A stretch of 64,000 nt of DNA from Allomuricauda ruestringensis DSM 13258 (GTDB taxonomy: Bacteria > Bacteroidota > Bacteroidia > Flavobacteriales > Flavobacteriaceae), in NCBI RefSeq assembly GCF_000224085.1, contig NC_015945.1, forward strand, positions 2,181,501 through 2,245,500. Direction: 5' to 3'. Each line of letters starts with the position of its first letter. The first letter of the stretch is position 1. The position numbers and the translations under genes are program-made. Positions 52,140 to 59,912 of the stretch are shown piece by piece. The notes beneath the pieces are model-generated. The model was not told the DNA's origin and searched no databases. It saw only the letters and a program-made list of their open reading frames with translations.

Positions 52140-52742
52140 TTAATCCAATCCTAGTAAAGCGGCAGCCTCACCAAAGCTTTCGGGCATTTTATCTGCTATT
52201 CCAGTTTCTTCGGCCACGTTGGCGGGTATCAAGACATATCTTAACATATAAGTGTCTGTGTTCTCCATGGTGATTACATCGTTGGCATATGCTCGCACAA
52301 TGAATCCATTTACAGCATCTGGATCGGTAGAGGTTTCCATCCAGGTTTCCCATGTAAGGGATCCCAGTTGATATGGTAATTGTCCCGTTTGAGTGGAGGA
52401 AACATAACTAATTCTTACATAGAATAGAGCTACTCCACCGTTCTCCAAAAAGGCATTGATGTCCACCTCGGGAATGTCTTCGTCTTCAAAGTGCATATCG
52501 CCATAAGTTGGAGGGTCGGCGTCTTCTTTATTGTCAAAGGCGAACTGCATCCATTCAGAGACCACCACATTGGCGTTGCCATCTTGGCCATCCGCTCCAT
52601 CTTGACCAGCGGGCCCTTGTGGCCCTATTTCACCATTGATTCCATCCTTGCCGTCCTCACCAGAACAAGAAACCAATGTAATACTAAGCCCCAAGAAAAG
52701 ATAAAGGGCCATTTTTGCTAAATTCAAATTTCTAATTTTCAT
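52140..52742 (-). CDS. collagen-like-repeat lipoprotein (paralogue B)
   Basis: A 200-residue lipoprotein related to the gene at 51271-51849. Lipid cysteine at residue 26 (after T-L-V-S), then ten Gly-X-Y triplets (residues 28-57), then a globular domain. Shared features with paralogue A are N-A-N-V next to S-E-W after the stalk, E-N-G-G-(V/I)-A, and R-Y-V-L-(V/I)-P-A-N near the C-terminus followed by K-M-P and L-L-G. The middle is more acidic (D-M-H-F-E-D-E-D). The role is unknown; stalked, surface-displayed binding protein is a guess. Confidence 0.82.
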   Translation of the reverse strand: MKIRNLNLAKMALYLFLGLSITLVSCSGEDGKDGINGEIGPQGPAGQDGADGQDGNANVVVSEWMQFAFDNKEDADPPTYGDMHFEDEDIPEVDINAFLENGGVALFYVRISYVSSTQTGQLPYQLGSLTWETWMETSTDPDAVNGFIVRAYANDVITMENTDTYMLRYVLIPANVAEETGIADKMPESFGEAAALLGLD

Positions 52743-53151
52743 AAAAAAAATATTTAAAGATTAATAATGGGTTATGTGTTTTATGAAAAGGATGGTTTTG
52801 GATTTGTAAAAGGTATCCATCACTGCCAACTAATTTTTTAACGGAGGTATGCAGTTTGGAGATTGTTTTTATCGCAACAGCCATCTTTTTGTGGTTCTAA
52901 GTATGGGTTGTTATGCTTTTATGACGTCAAAATTAGGATGAGATATTGAGTTATTTTGGGCCAATTGACGAATGCCCAATATGGATTGACGAATCCACTA
53001 TTTGACAAAACGATAATATTTTTAAGAAAGAAAAATCTTACAGTTATAATTGTTTTATTCCTTTTGATCACTCAAAATTGAAAGGAACAATGCCTGCTTA
53101 AGACTAATGCTGTATGTCAACAATAATTTTTAACTGAAAGATTTAAACTGG
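52743..53151. other. 409-base divergent gap with a direct-repeat site
   Basis: Separates two divergent genes. It contains the direct repeat described separately, a TGACGTCA palindrome (52922-52929) and AT-rich DNA towards the YHS gene. No convincing gene; a 24-codon plus-strand frame at 52767 has no support. Confidence 0.5.
52964..52994. promoter_or_regulatory. candidate operator: two ATTGACGAAT repeats 21 bases apart
   Basis: Identical 10-base direct repeats at 52964-52973 and 52985-52994, spaced two helical turns apart. LytTR-type and similar regulators bind such sites. No LytTR gene is present in the window, so the regulator is unknown. Located 158 bases before the YHS gene and 222 bases before paralogue B. 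Confidence 0.4.
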
Positions 53152-53601
53152 ATGGATACGAATAAAATGATTTTCACTCTTTTTTTAATTGTTGGGACTT
53201 TGGTCCAAGCGCAAAAAATAGATTACAATACTAAAAAAGGGTATGCCGTAAATGGATATGATGTGGTTTCTTATTTTGATGGTTTGCCCAAAGAGGGGGA
53301 TGAAGAATACGTGGTTACGTATGACCACGTAAAATTTAAGTTTGCAAACCTACCCAATAAGAAAAGGTTTGTTGACAATTTCGTAAAGTATTTACCCCAA
53401 TATGGAGGGTATTGTGCGTACGCGGTTGCCATAAATGCGAAAAAGGTTGATGTAAATCCGGAAACGTATGAAATAAGGGATGGCAAACTTTATCTATTTT
53501 ACAATCGGGGCAAAAACAACACATTGCAATTTTGGCTGAACGAATCCCCAAAAGACCTTAAATGCAAAGCGGATAAAAACTGGGAGAAAATAAAAAATTG
53601 A
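53152..53601 (+). CDS. exported YHS-domain protein
   Basis: A 149-residue exported protein: signal peptide residues 1-20 (ending V-Q-A-Q), then a YHS domain with G-Y-A-V-N-G-Y-D-V-V-S-Y-F and, further on, Y-D-H-V-K-F-K-F-A-N and Q-Y-G-G-Y-C-A-Y-A-V. The cysteine in that last segment is typical of the family, which has been linked to metal binding. Start ATG at 53152. Upstream gap discussed separately. Confidence 0.85.
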   Translation: MDTNKMIFTLFLIVGTLVQAQKIDYNTKKGYAVNGYDVVSYFDGLPKEGDEEYVVTYDHVKFKFANLPNKKRFVDNFVKYLPQYGGYCAYAVAINAKKVDVNPETYEIRDGKLYLFYNRGKNNTLQFWLNESPKDLKCKADKNWEKIKN

Positions 53602-53661
53602 ATATTCTTTCTATCTTATACTCAATTTCATCAATAATCCGAAACCAAATAACTAAACATC

Positions 53662-54147
53662 ATGTTCAAATCTTCCTTGGAAACCTTGGAGCAGTTCAAA
53701 AAAGTGCTGTCGGAGTTGCCCAAAGATTGTTATTCCCAGTCTTGTAAAATCCTTTCCAACGCCAGCATAGGTCAACACACAAGGCATATTATTGAACTTT
53801 ACCTTTGTCTGATCAAAGGTTATGACATAGCCGATGTTTCTTATGATCGTAGAGAGCGCAATCTAAAGATTGAAGAGGATTTGGTGCTTGCCTTGGAACG
53901 TTTGACCTTTATCCAAAAGCATTTGGAGAAACCAAATAAGGCAATCAAGGTCAATTACGAACTGGATGGTGAGGAGAATCGACTCGATTCAAATTATTTT
54001 AGAGAGGTTATGTACAACTTGGAACACACGATACACCATCAGGCATTGATTAAAGTAGGAATTAAACACTTTTCCAACCAAGACATTCCAGAATCCTTTG
54101 GAGTGGCGCCATCTACCATACAATACAGGAAGGCATGTGCACAGTAA
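53662..54147 (+). CDS. DinB-like four-helix protein
   Basis: A 161-residue helical protein with I-G-Q-H-T-R-H-I-I-E near residue 37 and N-L-E-H-T-I-H-H-Q-A-L near residue 122. These histidine-rich segments are where DinB-fold proteins bind metal. The C-terminus ends A-P-S-T-I-Q-Y-R. It overlaps the NRDE gene by 13 bases, so it opens a three-gene operon with NRDE and ATP-grasp genes. Function unknown. Confidence 0.82.
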   Translation: MFKSSLETLEQFKKVLSELPKDCYSQSCKILSNASIGQHTRHIIELYLCLIKGYDIADVSYDRRERNLKIEEDLVLALERLTFIQKHLEKPNKAIKVNYELDGEENRLDSNYFREVMYNLEHTIHHQALIKVGIKHFSNQDIPESFGVAPSTIQYRKACAQ

Positions 54148-54851
54148 GTTTTATTTCTTCAGGTAGCCGATACATTATCACCTCGAACCGTGACGAACAT
54201 ATCTCAAGGCCATTGGCCTTGGAGCCTAGGGAGGAAACCATTGGTTCGGTAAAAATACTTTTCCCTAAAGATGTGAAAGCTGGGGGTACTTGGTTTGGCC
54301 TTAACGAGAATGGTTCGGTCGCTGTGCTCCTCAATGGAGGTTTTGTAAATCATGTCCCAACCAGAAAATATGTGCGAAGCCGAGGCTTGGTACTTTTGGA
54401 TGTGATCGCTTCCGATAATCCCTTTAATTTGCTTCAAGAAATAGAACTGTACCAAATAGAACCTTTTACCTTGGTATTGTTCACTACCAAACTGTTGGAG
54501 TTTAGATGGGACGGTCACCAAAAATATTTTAGGCCGTTGGATGGGACAAAAAACCATATTTGGTCCTCGGCCACACTTTATAAAGATGATGTGATCGATT
54601 ACAGAAGCAACTTGTTTCAGAAGTTTATTGACACAAATTCTAAAATAACCCCTCAAGAGGTGATCGATTTTCATTCCAATAACCATGATGATTTTGAGAA
54701 CGGATTTATCATCGACAGGGACTCCGGACTAAAAACCTTTAGTGTTACCCAAGCTGTTTTGGACAAAAAGGAAATTGTGATGCGTCATTTGGATTTGATG
54801 AACGATAAACTTTTTGAGGTACCATTTTCTCCCACTCAACTTACCATTTAA
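54135..54851 (+). CDS. NRDE/TANGO2-family protein
   Basis: A 238-residue protein starting M-C-T-V-S-F with the family signature T-S-N-R-D-E (Asn18-Glu21). An N-terminal Cys2 would become the nucleophile if the Met is removed, as in Ntn-hydrolase-like folds, and the family has that general architecture. Eukaryotic TANGO2 homologues are linked to metabolism and heme handling, but bacterial roles are unclear. It overlaps the upstream DinB-like gene and lies 5 bases before the ATP-grasp gene. Confidence 0.88.
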   Translation: MCTVSFISSGSRYIITSNRDEHISRPLALEPREETIGSVKILFPKDVKAGGTWFGLNENGSVAVLLNGGFVNHVPTRKYVRSRGLVLLDVIASDNPFNLLQEIELYQIEPFTLVLFTTKLLEFRWDGHQKYFRPLDGTKNHIWSSATLYKDDVIDYRSNLFQKFIDTNSKITPQEVIDFHSNNHDDFENGFIIDRDSGLKTFSVTQAVLDKKEIVMRHLDLMNDKLFEVPFSPTQLTI

Positions 54852-54856
54852 AGGTT

Positions 54857-55897
54857 ATGGATACCTTTAAATTGATATGGCATAGAATCACCCACTGGGA
54901 ATATTGGCCCTTTTGGCTGATTTATTATCCTATGTTTCCCGTTTGGTTGTATTATTCCATTAAAGCACGTTCCATCTTCTTTTTTAATGCAGCCAATCCT
55001 AGTATGAAAAATGGTGGTATGGCCATGATATCCAAAATGGACATCTATGATATGATTCCTGCCCAATGTATTCCCAAAACGATTTTTATTAATAAAGCCG
55101 AAACCCCAGAGTTGGCATTGGAGCACGTGTTGAAAAAAGGTGTGAGCTTTCCATTTATTGCAAAGCCAGACATTGGGATGAAAGCCTTCGGGGTTGAAAA
55201 AATCCATAACAAAGATGAATTCGAAAACTATGTCCATTGGAGCCCTTCCCATTTTTTGGTGCAGGAATTTATTCCCTATCAAAAAGAAGTGGGCATATTC
55301 TATGTGCGCAAACCTGGGGAAATGCATGGTAAAATTACTGGAGTCGTTTCTAAGGAATTTTTGTCCATTACTGGTGATGGTACAAGTACAATGGTGCAAC
55401 TTATTAAAAAGAACCCACGAAGCCATCTGCAATTAAAAGTTTTGGAACGAAAATTTGGTGATCAGCTTCAACAGATTTTGAATCAAGGAGATAAATTTGT
55501 TTTAGTGCCTTACGGTAGTCATACCCGGGGAGCCAAGTTTATTGACATCAGCCATAAAATCAATGATGGTTTGTTAAAGACCATAGATGGGATATGTTCC
55601 CAAATAAAAGGGTTCCACTATGGCAGATTGGATTTACTATACAATACCTACGATGAGCTTTGCGAAGGACAAAACTTTAGCATTATCGAGGTGAATGGTG
55701 CGGGAGGGGAGGCTACCCATATTTATGATCCAAAACACTCTTTATTATGGGCTTGGCGAGAGGTCGCCCGCCATTGGGGAATACTATGTGCCATTAGCAT
55801 TGCAAACAAAAGGGCAGGGCACTCTTATTTAAGTTTTAAGGACGGAAGGGCTATGCTAAAACAAACAGGTGCCTTACAGGCTCAGTTAAAGTTCTAG
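54857..55897 (+). CDS. ATP-grasp ligase-like protein with N-terminal membrane segment
   Basis: A 346-residue protein. A hydrophobic, Trp/Tyr-rich segment at about 18-36 (P-F-W-L-I-Y-Y-P-M-F-P-V-W-L-Y-Y) precedes an ATP-grasp domain. ATP-grasp features are F-I-A-K-P-D-I-G near residue 97, L-V-Q-E-F-I-P-Y and the metal-binding I-I-E-V-N-G-A-G-G-E near residue 277. The closest general class is D-Ala-D-Ala-ligase-like or cyanophycin/glutathione-type ligases; the substrate cannot be read. Third gene of an operon with DinB-like and NRDE genes. Confidence 0.85.
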   Translation: MDTFKLIWHRITHWEYWPFWLIYYPMFPVWLYYSIKARSIFFFNAANPSMKNGGMAMISKMDIYDMIPAQCIPKTIFINKAETPELALEHVLKKGVSFPFIAKPDIGMKAFGVEKIHNKDEFENYVHWSPSHFLVQEFIPYQKEVGIFYVRKPGEMHGKITGVVSKEFLSITGDGTSTMVQLIKKNPRSHLQLKVLERKFGDQLQQILNQGDKFVLVPYGSHTRGAKFIDISHKINDGLLKTIDGICSQIKGFHYGRLDLLYNTYDELCEGQNFSIIEVNGAGGEATHIYDPKHSLLWAWREVARHWGILCAISIANKRAGHSYLSFKDGRAMLKQTGALQAQLKF

Positions 55898-55904
55898 TGT
55901 TTGT

Positions 55905-56378
55905 TCAAAGAACCTTCTTGATATAACTTACCATGGCATTCGGTTCCGTTGTAGGTGCAAACCGCTTTATAGGTTTCCCTGTTTTGTCAATTAAAAACTT
56001 GGTAAAGTTCCATTTGATTTTTCCGCCCAGTAAGCCGCTCAATTGAGACTTAAGATGTTTGAATATAGGATGGGCGTTGCTACCATTAACATCAATCTTT
56101 GCAAACATGGGAAAGCTTACACCGTAGTTTGTTTGGCAAAACTCTTGTATATCTTCCGCATTGCCAGGTTCTTGGTTTCCAAACTGGTTGCAGGGGAACC
56201 CCAAAACAACCAGTCCTTGATCTTTGTAATTTTTATAAAGCGTTTCCAAACCTTCATACTGAGGGGTTAACCCGCATTTGCTGGCGGTATTCACTACAAT
56301 AATGGTTTTGCCCTTGTATTTTTCCATAGACTCTGGGGTGCCATCCAAACGTTCTGCTTCAAACTTGTAAAATTCCAT
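55905..56378 (-). CDS. glutathione-peroxidase-family thiol peroxidase
   Basis: A 157-residue cysteine-type peroxidase. Peroxidatic Cys35 in [10 protein letters not shown] (codon TGC, not a selenocysteine TGA), the Gln in [13 protein letters not shown] and the Trp in I-K-W-N-F-T complete the active site. A second Cys in P-C-N-Q could act as resolving residue, as in thioredoxin-using relatives. ATG at 56378 gives the standard N-terminus; the frame upstream runs into the neighbouring gene. It begins 2 bases after the DoxX stop. Confidence 0.93.
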   Translation of the reverse strand: MEFYKFEAERLDGTPESMEKYKGKTIIVVNTASKCGLTPQYEGLETLYKNYKDQGLVVLGFPCNQFGNQEPGNAEDIQEFCQTNYGVSFPMFAKIDVNGSNAHPIFKHLKSQLSGLLGGKIKWNFTKFLIDKTGKPIKRFAPTTEPNAMVSYIKKVL

Positions 56379-56380
56379 AG

Positions 56381-56809
56381 CTACTTTTTTTGTTTGTTTA
56401 TAAGGTGTTTCAGTGCTCCTGTGGACCAAAGGGCCCAAAGTATCAAAACAGGCTGAAAAAACAGACGTACAAATCTTTTAAGGTCGGTATCCAGTCCAAA
56501 GGCATCAATGCCATTGGTGTATTGGGAAATGTTCCCGGGGAATATCAAAACATAGAAAATGGCCAATATAATGCCGACTTTAACCTTGTATTTTACTAAA
56601 AATATCATGACCACTCCCAAAAGAATCTCGACAACGCCAGAGGATACCACTACAAAACCCATAAAAGCGTCACTGCTTGGCAACCATCTAGGAACTTGAG
56701 CTTGGAATTCTTCGCGTTGAAAAGTTAGGTGGCCCACACCTGCCATAATCATTAAAAGACCTAAAATAACCCTAAATATATTCTGGGCAGAACTTGTGGT
56801 CGTGTTCAT
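56381..56809 (-). CDS. DoxX-family membrane protein
   Basis: A 142-residue protein with four membrane segments (about 13-30, 47-65, 72-90 and 105-125). G-V-G-H-L-T-F-Q near residue 25 and [10 protein letters not shown] are typical of DoxX-like and DUF417-like small membrane proteins. Their role in quinone/thiol redox or sulfoxide metabolism is established only in some relatives. Co-transcribed with the peroxidase gene (2-base gap). Confidence 0.85.
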   Translation of the reverse strand: MNTTTSSAQNIFRVILGLLMIMAGVGHLTFQREEFQAQVPRWLPSSDAFMGFVVVSSGVVEILLGVVMIFLVKYKVKVGIILAIFYVLIFPGNISQYTNGIDAFGLDTDLKRFVRLFFQPVLILWALWSTGALKHLINKQKK

Positions 56810-56891
56810 CGGAAAGCTTTTTCAGGTTTCCTTAAATATAGTCATATATAAATTGAACAATCGGCAAAGAGTGCTAAAATCTTATCAAAAA

Positions 56892-57878
56892 TCAAGAGTT
56901 TTCCGCTGCCAATTCCATTTTGTGTTTAATGGCGTTCATAATAATAGGAGCGTGGACTCGCGAGTTTTCGATAAACCATTTATGGGTTTCCATGCCGCCG
57001 CAGATTACTCCTGCCAAGAACAAGCTATCAACATTGGTTTCCATCGTATCGGGGTCGTAGGAGGGCAGTCTTTTGGGGTCGTCGGACAGTTCTATGCCCA
57101 ACGTTTCCAAGAAAGCAAAATTTGGTCTATACCCGGTTAAGGCGAGTACAAAATCGTTTTCCAAAGTAACTTCGCCTTCTGGCGCATTAATAACGATTTG
57201 ATGTGGTTTTATTTCCTTGACGGTGGAATTGTAATAAGCTGTAATACTTCCTTCCTCAATTCGGTTGATGATGTCGGGGCGTACCCAATATTTTACACGC
57301 GGGCCTACTTCAGGGCCTCTGATCACCAAGGTTACTTCGGCTCCTTTTCGCCAGCATTCCAAAGCGGCATCTATAGCGGAGTTACTCGCACCAACAACCA
57401 CTAATTTTTGACTGGCATAAAAGTGAGGGTCCTTGTAATAGTGGGAAACTTTGGGCAAATCCTCACCTGGAACATTTATATTGTTGGGGAGGTCGTAAAA
57501 TCCTGTGGCCACCACTACGTTTTTGGCTTGGTACTCGTTTTTATCGGTTTTTACAGAAAAAACATCTCCTTGCTTTTTGGTGTCGATGACCTTTTCAAAA
57601 AGATGGATGTTGAGTTGGTTGGATGTTACAATCCTTCGGTAATACTCCAAGGCCTCGTTGCGTTTGGGTTTTGCTTCTTTGCTGATGAAGGGAATTTCAT
57701 CAATTTCCAGCTTTTCCGAAGAGGAAAAAAACTGCATGTTCACTGGGTAGTTGAAGAGCGAATTTACAATGGGCCCTTTTTCAATAATGATATAGGAAAT
57801 GCCTTGTTTTTTTGCTTCCAAACCACAGGCGATCCCAATAGGGCCGCCTCCTATGATGACAACATCAAATTCCTGCAT
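56892..57878 (-). CDS. ypdA: YpdA-type FAD/NAD(P)-binding oxidoreductase (putative bacillithiol disulfide reductase)
   Basis: A 328-residue flavoprotein with two nucleotide-binding loops: I-I-G-G-G-P-I-G-I-A near residue 8 and V-V-G-A-S-N-S-A-I-D near residue 165. It has the P-V-N-M-Q-F-F segment characteristic of YpdA and no C-x-x-C redox pair. In Firmicutes YpdA reduces bacillithiol disulfide. That it does the same here is inference: bacillithiol is made by some Bacteroidota, but no biosynthesis gene is in the window. Overlaps the rpe stop by one base (TAATG). Confidence 0.9.
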   Translation of the reverse strand: MQEFDVVIIGGGPIGIACGLEAKKQGISYIIIEKGPIVNSLFNYPVNMQFFSSSEKLEIDEIPFISKEAKPKRNEALEYYRRIVTSNQLNIHLFEKVIDTKKQGDVFSVKTDKNEYQAKNVVVATGFYDLPNNINVPGEDLPKVSHYYKDPHFYASQKLVVVGASNSAIDAALECWRKGAEVTLVIRGPEVGPRVKYWVRPDIINRIEEGSITAYYNSTVKEIKPHQIVINAPEGEVTLENDFVLALTGYRPNFAFLETLGIELSDDPKRLPSYDPDTMETNVDSLFLAGVICGGMETHKWFIENSRVHAPIIMNAIKHKMELAAENS

Positions 57879-58537
57879 TATGCTATTTCTTCTTTTAATT
57901 TTTTAATGGTCTCGGTCGGGTCGCCACTTTTAAAAACAAAACTGCCAGCGACCAAAACGTCCGCACCATGATCGATCAATTTTTTGGCATTACCTGCATT
58001 AACGCCCCCATCAATCTCGATCAAGGTATTCGCATTTTTACGATTTATCAATTCTTTGAGGTCGGCCACTTTTTGATAGGTATTCTCGATAAAGGATTGA
58101 CCTCCAAAACCTGGGTTAACGCTCATTACGATTACAATATCAATATCCTGAATGGTGTCTTCCAATAGGTTTATGGAAGTATGTGGATTGATGGCAACAC
58201 CTGCCTTCATTCCTTCAGCTTTTATAGCCTGAAGCGTTCTGTGCAAATGTGGACATGCTTCATAGTGCACGGTTAAATGATCAACGCCCAGTTCCCCAAA
58301 GGTTTTGATGTACTTATCGGGGTCAACGATCATCAGGTGAGTGTCCAATGGTTTTTTTGCATGTTTGGCAATAGCTTGTATCACGGGCATTCCAAAGGAA
58401 ATATTGGGTACAAAAACACCATCCATAACGTCCAAATGGAACCAATCGGCATCACTTTGGTTCACCATTTCTATTTCGTGTTGAAGATTGGCAAAGTCGG
58501 ATGCCAAGAGCGAAGGGGCAATCATTGATTTGTTCAT
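57878..58537 (-). CDS. rpe: ribulose-phosphate 3-epimerase
   Basis: Interconverts ribulose-5-phosphate and xylulose-5-phosphate. The TIM barrel carries P-S-L-L-A-S-D-F near the start, H-L-D-V-M-D-G-V-F-V-P-N, H-L-M-I and V-N-P-G-F-G-G-Q-S-F, and ends E-I-D-G-G-V-N. At 219 residues it is the normal length. It is first in a unit with ypdA downstream; a -7 promoter box lies immediately upstream. Confidence 0.95.
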   Translation of the reverse strand: MNKSMIAPSLLASDFANLQHEIEMVNQSDADWFHLDVMDGVFVPNISFGMPVIQAIAKHAKKPLDTHLMIVDPDKYIKTFGELGVDHLTVHYEACPHLHRTLQAIKAEGMKAGVAINPHTSINLLEDTIQDIDIVIVMSVNPGFGGQSFIENTYQKVADLKELINRKNANTLIEIDGGVNAGNAKKLIDHGADVLVAGSFVFKSGDPTETIKKLKEEIA

Positions 58538-58541
58538 AGTA

Positions 58542-58549
58542 CAAAGTTA
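58542..58549 (-). promoter_or_regulatory. -7 promoter element of rpe
   Basis: TAACTTTG on the minus strand (complement CAAAGTTA), an exact TAnnTTTG match only 5 bases before the rpe start, so the transcript would have a very short leader. No -33 match. Confidence 0.4.
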
Positions 58550-58571
58550 GCCAATTACAGCCATCCTTAAA

Positions 58572-58603
58572 CGAAAAAAACTCCGGTAATCAGCCGGAGT
58601 TTA
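58572..58603 (-). terminator. terminator after rpoD
   Basis: Arms AAACTCCGG / CCGGAGTTT (58578-58586 and 58594-58602) with a 7-base loop; on the minus strand the stem is followed by a T run (complement of the A run at 58574-58580). Confidence 0.85.
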
Positions 58604-58724
58604 TTCATCAATCAAAAAACGAACAGTCATGATAAACTGTTATATCTTACTAAATTACAACTTTCCTGCCAAAAATCAAATTTAAGGATAGTTTAACTGT
58701 AATTTATGGCGTATTTTTTACACT

Positions 58725-59588
58725 TTATCCCAAATATGTCTTTAAAATCTTACTTCTGGAAGTGTGCTTTAACCTTCTAATAGCTTTTTCCTTGATTTGA
58801 CGAACTCTTTCCCTTGTCAGGTCAAAAGTTTCACCAATCTCTTCCAAAGTCATGGAATGTTGCCCGGCCAAACCAAAGTAAAGTCTGATTACGTCAGCTT
58901 CACGAGGGGTAAGGGTCTCCAATGCACGCTCAATTTCGGTGCGAAGGGAATCGTGCAAAAGTTCCTTATCAGGGTTAGGGGATTCACCACTGCGCAATAC
59001 ATCGTAAAGGTTGGAGTCCTCACCATCGATCAAAGGTGCGTCCATGGATACATGGCGACCGGAGTTTTTCAAGGATTGCTTCACATCTTCCACGGTCATG
59101 TCCAATTCTTTGGCAATTTCCTCTGCGGATGGTGGGCGCTCGTGTGCTTGCTCCAAGAAAGCAAATGTTTTGTTGATCTTGTTGATGGAACCAATCTTGT
59201 TCAAGGGCAAACGAACAATACGGGACTGCTCGGCCAATGCCTGAAGAATGGACTGGCGAATCCACCAAACGGCGTAAGAAATAAATTTAAATCCACGGGT
59301 TTCATCAAAACGTTGTGCGGCCTTGATAAGTCCCAAGTTTCCTTCATTGATCAAATCCGGAAGTGTCAACCCTTGGTTTTGGTACTGTTTCGCCACAGAA
59401 ACCACGAACCTAAGGTTGGCTTTGGTTAATTTTTCCAAGGCTATTTGGTCTCCCGCTTTTATTCGCTGTGCCAACTCCACTTCCTCATCGGCGGTAATAA
59501 GATCTACCTTGCCAATTTCCTGCAAATACTTGTCCAACGACGCGGTTTCCCTATTGGTAACCTGTTTTGTAATCTTTAACTGTCTCAT
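58725..59588 (-). CDS. rpoD: primary RNA polymerase sigma factor
   Basis: The housekeeping sigma-70 in the short Bacteroidota form: 287 residues, no region 1.1 and no non-conserved insertion. Region 1.2 (D-K-Y-L-Q-E-I-G), 2.2-2.4 ([13 protein letters not shown] and [13 protein letters not shown]) and region 4.2 ([11 protein letters not shown]) are evident. This variant recognises the -33 TTG / -7 TAnnTTTG promoters seen elsewhere in the window. Followed by a terminator. Confidence 0.96.
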   Translation of the reverse strand: MRQLKITKQVTNRETASLDKYLQEIGKVDLITADEEVELAQRIKAGDQIALEKLTKANLRFVVSVAKQYQNQGLTLPDLINEGNLGLIKAAQRFDETRGFKFISYAVWWIRQSILQALAEQSRIVRLPLNKIGSINKINKTFAFLEQAHERPPSAEEIAKELDMTVEDVKQSLKNSGRHVSMDAPLIDGEDSNLYDVLRSGESPNPDKELLHDSLRTEIERALETLTPREADVIRLYFGLAGQHSMTLEEIGETFDLTRERVRQIKEKAIRRLKHTSRSKILKTYLG

Positions 59589-59722
59589 CTAAAAATCCCT
59601 TCAAATTAAATTTGTGAACCGGAGCTCATTAGGTTATACGTTGAAAAAACCAAAAAGTTACATTTTGATTGCATTTTTTTAAAATCTGATTCTTCAATCA
59701 ATCATATTAATATAAGGTTTTC

Positions 59723-59835
59723 AGGTCGAGCGTCCCGAAAGCTTTCGGGAAGACCTCATTTTTTAAGACGTTGAGTCTAGAACTTCTCGACTTAAGTTTA
59801 TCTTGAGCGGAGTCGAAAGACTCGAAGTGACAGTG
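59723..59835. repeat. dispersed repeat element between rpoD and pnp
   Basis: Holds a hairpin: AGGTC at 59723-59727 and GACCT at 59752-59756 enclose the perfect 18-base palindrome TCCCGAAAGCTTTCGGGA (59733-59750). This is followed by TTGAGCGGAGTCGAAAGACTC (about 59800-59820) and GAAGTGACA, of the same type as the other GTCA-rich elements. The rest of the gap (59589-59722) is AT-rich with no gene. Confidence 0.65.
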
Positions 59836-59863
59836 CATCATGATTGATTACGGATATCCAAAA

Positions 59864-59893
59864 AAAAGCCCCGAGCAATTGCTCGGGGCTTTT
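59864..59893 (-). terminator. terminator after pnp
   Basis: A perfect 30-base palindrome, arms AAAAGCCCCGAGCAA, 20 bases after the pnp stop, followed on the minus strand by a T run. Confidence 0.92.
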
Positions 59894-59912
59894 ATATTCT
59901 AACAAAGAAGTT

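Noticed and set aside
52767..52841. A 24-codon plus-strand frame in the divergent gap
   Set aside because: Too short, no initiation context and no similarity I can see.
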